A stretch of 64,000 nucleotides of DNA from positions 1 through 64,000 of the forward strand of contig JAETQH010000019.1 in the NCBI GenBank assembly GCA_021770785.1. The letters are read 5' to 3'. The DNA is from Lachnospiraceae bacterium (lineage in GTDB: Bacteria; Bacillota; Clostridia; Lachnospirales; Lachnospiraceae). Each line of letters begins with the position of its first letter. Within the stretch, counting starts at the first letter, position 1. Of this stretch, positions 61,083-64,000 are shown piece by piece. The notes under the pieces are model-generated. The model was not told where the DNA came from and made no database searches. It saw only the letters and a list, made by a program, of their open reading frames with translations. Position numbers and translations under genes: made by a program.

Positions 61083-62585
61083 CTAATTTTTCCCATATCC
61101 GTTTTTGCTTTGCCATACCAGTCTCGTACGGCGGTTCCTTCTGGCGTAAATCGGGCGTCTTGTAAGTTTTCGCAGGGGCTGTCTCCAGAGGAAATCCCGC
61201 TCGTCCTCGTAATCGGTCAAATCTGCTCCCACAAAGGGCATCAGATACGGAATGCCAAAACTCTTTAAATGGGACAGATGAATCAGCACTGCCAGCAGCC
61301 CCACCAGCATTCCAAAGAATCCCAGCCACGCACAAAGGGCGATAAAGAAAAACTTCAATATCCGAAAAGCGGTGGCAAATTCCTCGTTAGGAACGGCAAA
61401 GGAACAGAGGGCAGTAAAGGAAATCACAATTACCACAATGGGACTGACAAGATTTGCCTCCACCGCAGCCTGACCGATAATCAGCCCTCCTACAATACCT
61501 ATGGTATTCCCCATGGCTCCCGGCAGCCTCACTCCCGCCTCCCGCAGCAGTTCAAAGGAAATTTCCATAATCAATACCTCTATCACCGCAGGAAAGGGCA
61601 CGCCTTTTCTTGCGTCTGCAAAGGATAACAGCAGCGTCGTAGGCAGTATCTGGGTATGAAAATTGGTGACGGCAAGGTAAAGTCCCGGCAGCGTCATAGC
61701 AAAAAAGGATGCCATGTAACGCAGCATGCGCCCAAAGGTTGCAATTTCCCAGCGGTTATAGTAATCGTCGCTGGTACGGATAAAGGAGTTGTAATCGGTA
61801 GGCAGAATCAATGCCACCGGAGAGTTGTCCACAAGCAAAATCACTCTGCCCTCTAAGATAGACATAGCTGCCCTATCCGGGCGCTCCGTTGTCTGAAACT
61901 GCGGAAAGGGAGAATACCATTTTTCCTCTGTCAGCTGTTCAATGACGCCGCTGTCTAATACCCCGTCAATTTCAAAGCCTTCCATCCGCCTTTCAATCTC
62001 TTCTAACAACCCCGGATAAACCAAATCCTCCACGAATACCAGAAACAGATTGGTATTGGAGCGGACACCGGATTTCAGCTGCTTCACTTTCACTTTCGGG
62101 GAACGGATTCTCTTTCTGATGAGTGCTGCATTCTGCTTGACCGAATCGGAAAATCCCTCATTGGAGCCCCGGATTACCTTTTCCGAATTTACCTCGCTAA
62201 GTCCCATCCGGGGATAACCGTCATCCGGTATCTTAAGTGCCCGGTCAAACCCTTCCACAAAAAGAATGCTCTCCCCGGTCAAGAGCCCGTCTGCCGCGTC
62301 CTCAACGGTATCAAAAAAAGTAGCGTCAGAAATTCCCAGGGCATTCTGCTCTAGGACCTGATACAATTCTTCCTTCTCTAACGTCCGAAGATACTTTAAC
62401 ACCTCGCTGAGCGCCGAGGTTCCCATATCCACCGATACCTCAATAAACGTAAGGTAGGCTGGGATATCCCTGTTTTTTCCCAGATTCATCTGTTTTTTCT
62501 TAATATCATCACACTCATGGAAAAACTCTTCCATATGGGCGATATTTTCACTCAGCAGCCCCGTCACCGGCGTTTGATTCTTCAT
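61083..62585 (-). CDS. gerAA: Spore germination receptor subunit GerAA
   Basis: This 500-residue GerA-type protein has a soluble N-terminal half (LLTGESILFVEGFDRALKI, ESEVIRG-like SEKVIRGSNEGFSDS, RIRSPKVKVKQLK). A membrane-embedded C-terminal half follows (FFAMTLPGLYLAV, FEVLIMEISFELLREAG-like VIEVLIMEISFELL, VGGLIIGQAAVEA). ATG at 62585 follows GAGGTGG; the frame stays open 55 Arg-rich codons upstream through the repeats, which I reject as coding. It is first gene of the operon with gerAB-gerAC. Confidence 0.9.
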   Translation of the reverse strand: MKNQTPVTGLLSENIAHMEEFFHECDDIKKKQMNLGKNRDIPAYLTFIEVSVDMGTSALSEVLKYLRTLEKEELYQVLEQNALGISDATFFDTVEDAADGLLTGESILFVEGFDRALKIPDDGYPRMGLSEVNSEKVIRGSNEGFSDSVKQNAALIRKRIRSPKVKVKQLKSGVRSNTNLFLVFVEDLVYPGLLEEIERRMEGFEIDGVLDSGVIEQLTEEKWYSPFPQFQTTERPDRAAMSILEGRVILLVDNSPVALILPTDYNSFIRTSDDYYNRWEIATFGRMLRYMASFFAMTLPGLYLAVTNFHTQILPTTLLLSFADARKGVPFPAVIEVLIMEISFELLREAGVRLPGAMGNTIGIVGGLIIGQAAVEANLVSPIVVIVISFTALCSFAVPNEEFATAFRILKFFFIALCAWLGFFGMLVGLLAVLIHLSHLKSFGIPYLMPFVGADLTDYEDERDFLWRQPLRKLTRRPIYARRNRRTRLVWQSKNGYGKN

Positions 62586-62596
62586 AATCCACCTCA

Positions 62597-62860
62597 CAAT
62601 CAAGTAGGGAAGATTCCTCTTCCCCTGTTTGTCGCGCCTGGTGCGGGCAGCTTTTGCTGCATTCTTCCGCTCCGCACCCGTGTGCAATCGAGTAGGAGAG
62701 ATTCTTCTTCCCCTGCTCGCCGCGCGCCCCATGCGCCGCCTCAGTGGCATACCTCCTCTGCATGGGGCTGTGCAATCGAGTAGGGGAGATTTTTTCCCTA
62801 CTCGCTGCGCCGGGTGAGGGCAGCTCTTGCTGCATCCTTCCGCTCCGCACCCGTGTGCAT
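62597..62860. repeat. Three tandem 88-bp structured repeats in the gerAA leader
   Basis: Units start at 62597, 62685 and 62773, each CAATCGAGTAGGGGAGA-like. Each contains a GAGTAGGG/CCCTACTC hairpin and a second GC-rich hairpin: GGTGCGG/CCGCACC with an inner GCAGC-TTTT-GCTGC in units 1 and 3, GCCCCATGC/GCATGGGGC in unit 2. The different second stem in unit 2 keeps pairing by compensatory change. Confidence 0.85.
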
Positions 62861-62887
62861 AAAAAAGGATAGGCTTTCACCTATCCC
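62861..62887 (-). terminator. Terminator of ispE-gntR
   Basis: GGATAGG and CCTATCC pair around CTTTCA; TTTTTTATG follows on minus. Confidence 0.8.
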
Positions 62888-62916
62888 TGATTGTTGTTAG
62901 TGTATTCTGTTTTGCA

Positions 62917-62943
62917 GTTTTTATACAAAAACTTTTTATACAA
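62917..62943. repeat. Short direct repeat TTTTTATACAAAAACT
   Basis: Two adjoining copies of TTTTTATACAAAAACT lie between the terminator and the GntR stop. Likely slippage. Confidence 0.6.
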
Positions 62944-62951
62944 AAACTTTG

Positions 62952-63626
62952 TCAGTCCTGCTCCCGGATTCTCTCCTCCACTGCCACCGCCTGATTTTCC
63001 ACATGGCGGTGCATGACAGCCGTGACCTTTTCCTTATCCTTTGCCATGAGCCCTTCCACAATCTCGCTGTGCTCCCGGATCAGCACCGGATAATTTTTCT
63101 CATCTTTCAGATATTCAATCCGGTAACGGTACATCTGCTCCCTTAAATTGCTCAGTATATTTACCAGCTTCGGGTTTCCGGTTGCCTGGTAAATAATGTC
63201 GTGGAACTTCACATCCGCCTCCGCAATCTTTTTGACATTTCCGGTTTTGGTATATTCCTCAAACTCCCGCATGGTAGCTTTCAATGCGTCTAACTGCTCC
63301 GCCGTCATCTGCTCGCAGGCGATGGAGGCAGCAAGCTCATCTAAGGCTTCCCTGACCTGAAGCACATCCCGCATATCCTTCTCCGTCATTTTGGCAACTT
63401 CCGCTCCCTTTCTCGGAATGGTGACGGCAAGCCCCTCCTGCTCTAACATTCGGATTGCCTCCCGGATGGGCGTCCGGCTGACACCTAATTTTGCCGCTAA
63501 CTGCAACTCCATCAAGCGCTCCCCCGGCTTTAATTCTCCCCGTAAAATCGCTTCCCGTAATGTATGAAAAACAACATCCCGGAGCGGAAGATACGCATTC
63601 ATATTCAGCGTCAAATCCTCTGTCAT
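62952..63626 (-). CDS. GntR-family regulator with FCD domain
   Basis: This 224-residue protein has an N-terminal winged helix (LREAILRGELKPGERLMELQLAAK, GVSRTPIREAIRMLEQEGL) and an all-helical FCD sensor with likely metal ligands Asp/His (ADVKFHDIIY, REHSEIVEG, VMHRHVENQ). ATG at 63626 follows GGAGG; the frame is open to 63656. It lies 67 bases after ispE in the same direction. Its targets and ligand are not visible here. Confidence 0.88.
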   Translation of the reverse strand: MTEDLTLNMNAYLPLRDVVFHTLREAILRGELKPGERLMELQLAAKLGVSRTPIREAIRMLEQEGLAVTIPRKGAEVAKMTEKDMRDVLQVREALDELAASIACEQMTAEQLDALKATMREFEEYTKTGNVKKIAEADVKFHDIIYQATGNPKLVNILSNLREQMYRYRIEYLKDEKNYPVLIREHSEIVEGLMAKDKEKVTAVMHRHVENQAVAVEERIREQD

Positions 63627-63692
63627 AATTTCCTCCATTTTATCGCTACTGTACACACGCCGTAACCGTATCTTGTCCTACCATTCTTTTTT

Positions 63693-64000
63693 CTAACGTG
63701 CATTGTTGTAAATACTGGTCAGGTATACCTGCTTTGCAAGCCCTGAAGACCACATCGCCTCATAGGCTGCCTCCGCAATTTTTTCCTCATCAAAAAGTCC
63801 GAACACCGTAGGGCCGCTGCCGCTCATCATGGCTCCCACTGCCCCATGCTCTAACATATGTTCCTTTATCTCCGCTATCGCCGGATAGTGGGGAATTGTG
63901 ACTGTCTCTAAGACATTTCCCATGTCCGCCGCAATTTTCTCTAAATCCTTCTCCCTGATATCACCAATCAGTTTGTCAATATCGGGATGCGGGGTGCTGT
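63693..64000 (-). CDS. ispE: 4-diphosphocytidyl-2-C-methyl-D-erythritol kinase, C-terminal part
   Basis: The gene enters from the right edge; about 102 C-terminal residues are present. The GHMP-kinase motif MMSGSGPTVFGLF and the preceding TPHPDIDKLIGDI and LEHGAVGA match IspE, which phosphorylates CDP-methylerythritol in the non-mevalonate isoprenoid pathway. IspE commonly neighbours a GntR/PurR-type regulator in Firmicutes. Confidence 0.85.
   Translation of the reverse strand, partial: STPHPDIDKLIGDIREKDLEKIAADMGNVLETVTIPHYPAIAEIKEHMLEHGAVGAMMSGSGPTVFGLFDEEKIAEAAYEAMWSSGLAKQVYLTSIYNNAR

Noticed and set aside
62597..62860. CRISPR array
   Set aside because: The units are contiguous near-identical tandems with no unique spacers and no cas genes nearby.
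62548..62880. 110-codon frame across the 88-bp repeats, and an N-terminal extension of gerAA
   Set aside because: The translation is Arg/Ser-rich repeat read-through; GAGGTGG places the true gerAA start at 62585.

Overview
The window reads as a chromosomal segment of a spore-forming, gut-type Clostridia, most likely Lachnospiraceae. The evidence is the Firmicutes-style Shine-Dalgarno sites, the sporulation and germination genes (spoVAD, spoVAE, spoIIR, gerA-type receptor), YesM/YesN two-component pairs, and mucin-glycan and uronate catabolism. Most genes lie on the minus strand. I saw no rRNA, tRNA or CRISPR array. The family assignments are by eye and no database was searched.

1-19.7 kb: galactose and galacto-N-biose/lacto-N-biose use. 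An mglBAC-type sugar ABC transporter is followed by a small membrane protein, an AraC-type response regulator, a YesM-type kinase, a membrane-anchored sugar-binding-like protein and a second sugar-binding lipoprotein. Upstream lies a second operon: solute-binding protein, two permeases, a small membrane protein, a GH112 phosphorylase, a sugar nucleotidyltransferase and an N-acetylhexosamine kinase, with a divergent AraC regulator. The disaccharide would be imported, phosphorolysed to Gal-1-P plus HexNAc, and the HexNAc phosphorylated.

19.7-34.3 kb: signalling. A hemerythrin/CheX-like/receiver protein lies beside a receiver, CheX, receiver and 7TM hybrid-kinase operon. A large SWIM-SNF2 protein and a second hybrid kinase follow. 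The second kinase sits between a decayed serine recombinase and an IS transposase fragment.

34.4-40.6 kb: an S8 protease whose ribosome site is buried in the clpX terminator, an extended ClpX, a small lipoprotein, an IclR regulator, and an ECF S-component with a DUF4430 protein.

40.7-50.9 kb: hexuronate catabolism. The genes are a KDPG aldolase with a VOC-like tail, a HIT protein, a GPH symporter, a GH3 enzyme, a HAD phosphatase, an SDR mannonate/fructuronate oxidoreductase, mannonate dehydratase and a GntR regulator. Five near-perfect CTTGTATACAAG palindromes, two of them inside promoter spacers, define a likely GntR (UxuR-like) regulon. A 17-bp palindrome shared by iclR and the aldolase suggests a second circuit.

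50.2-54.7 kb: a sandwich. An AT-rich sigma factor/anti-sigma/secreted-protein island sits between duplicated pieces of gntR, an HPt gene and spoVAE. A broken AlbA-type regulator lies next to it.

54.7-64 kb: spoVAE-spoVAD with a textbook sigma-G promoter, an XRE regulator, AlkD-like repair protein, DUF1934 protein, spoIIR, a fused gerAB-gerAC gene, gerAA preceded by three 88-bp tandem structured repeats, a GntR regulator, and ispE running off the right edge.
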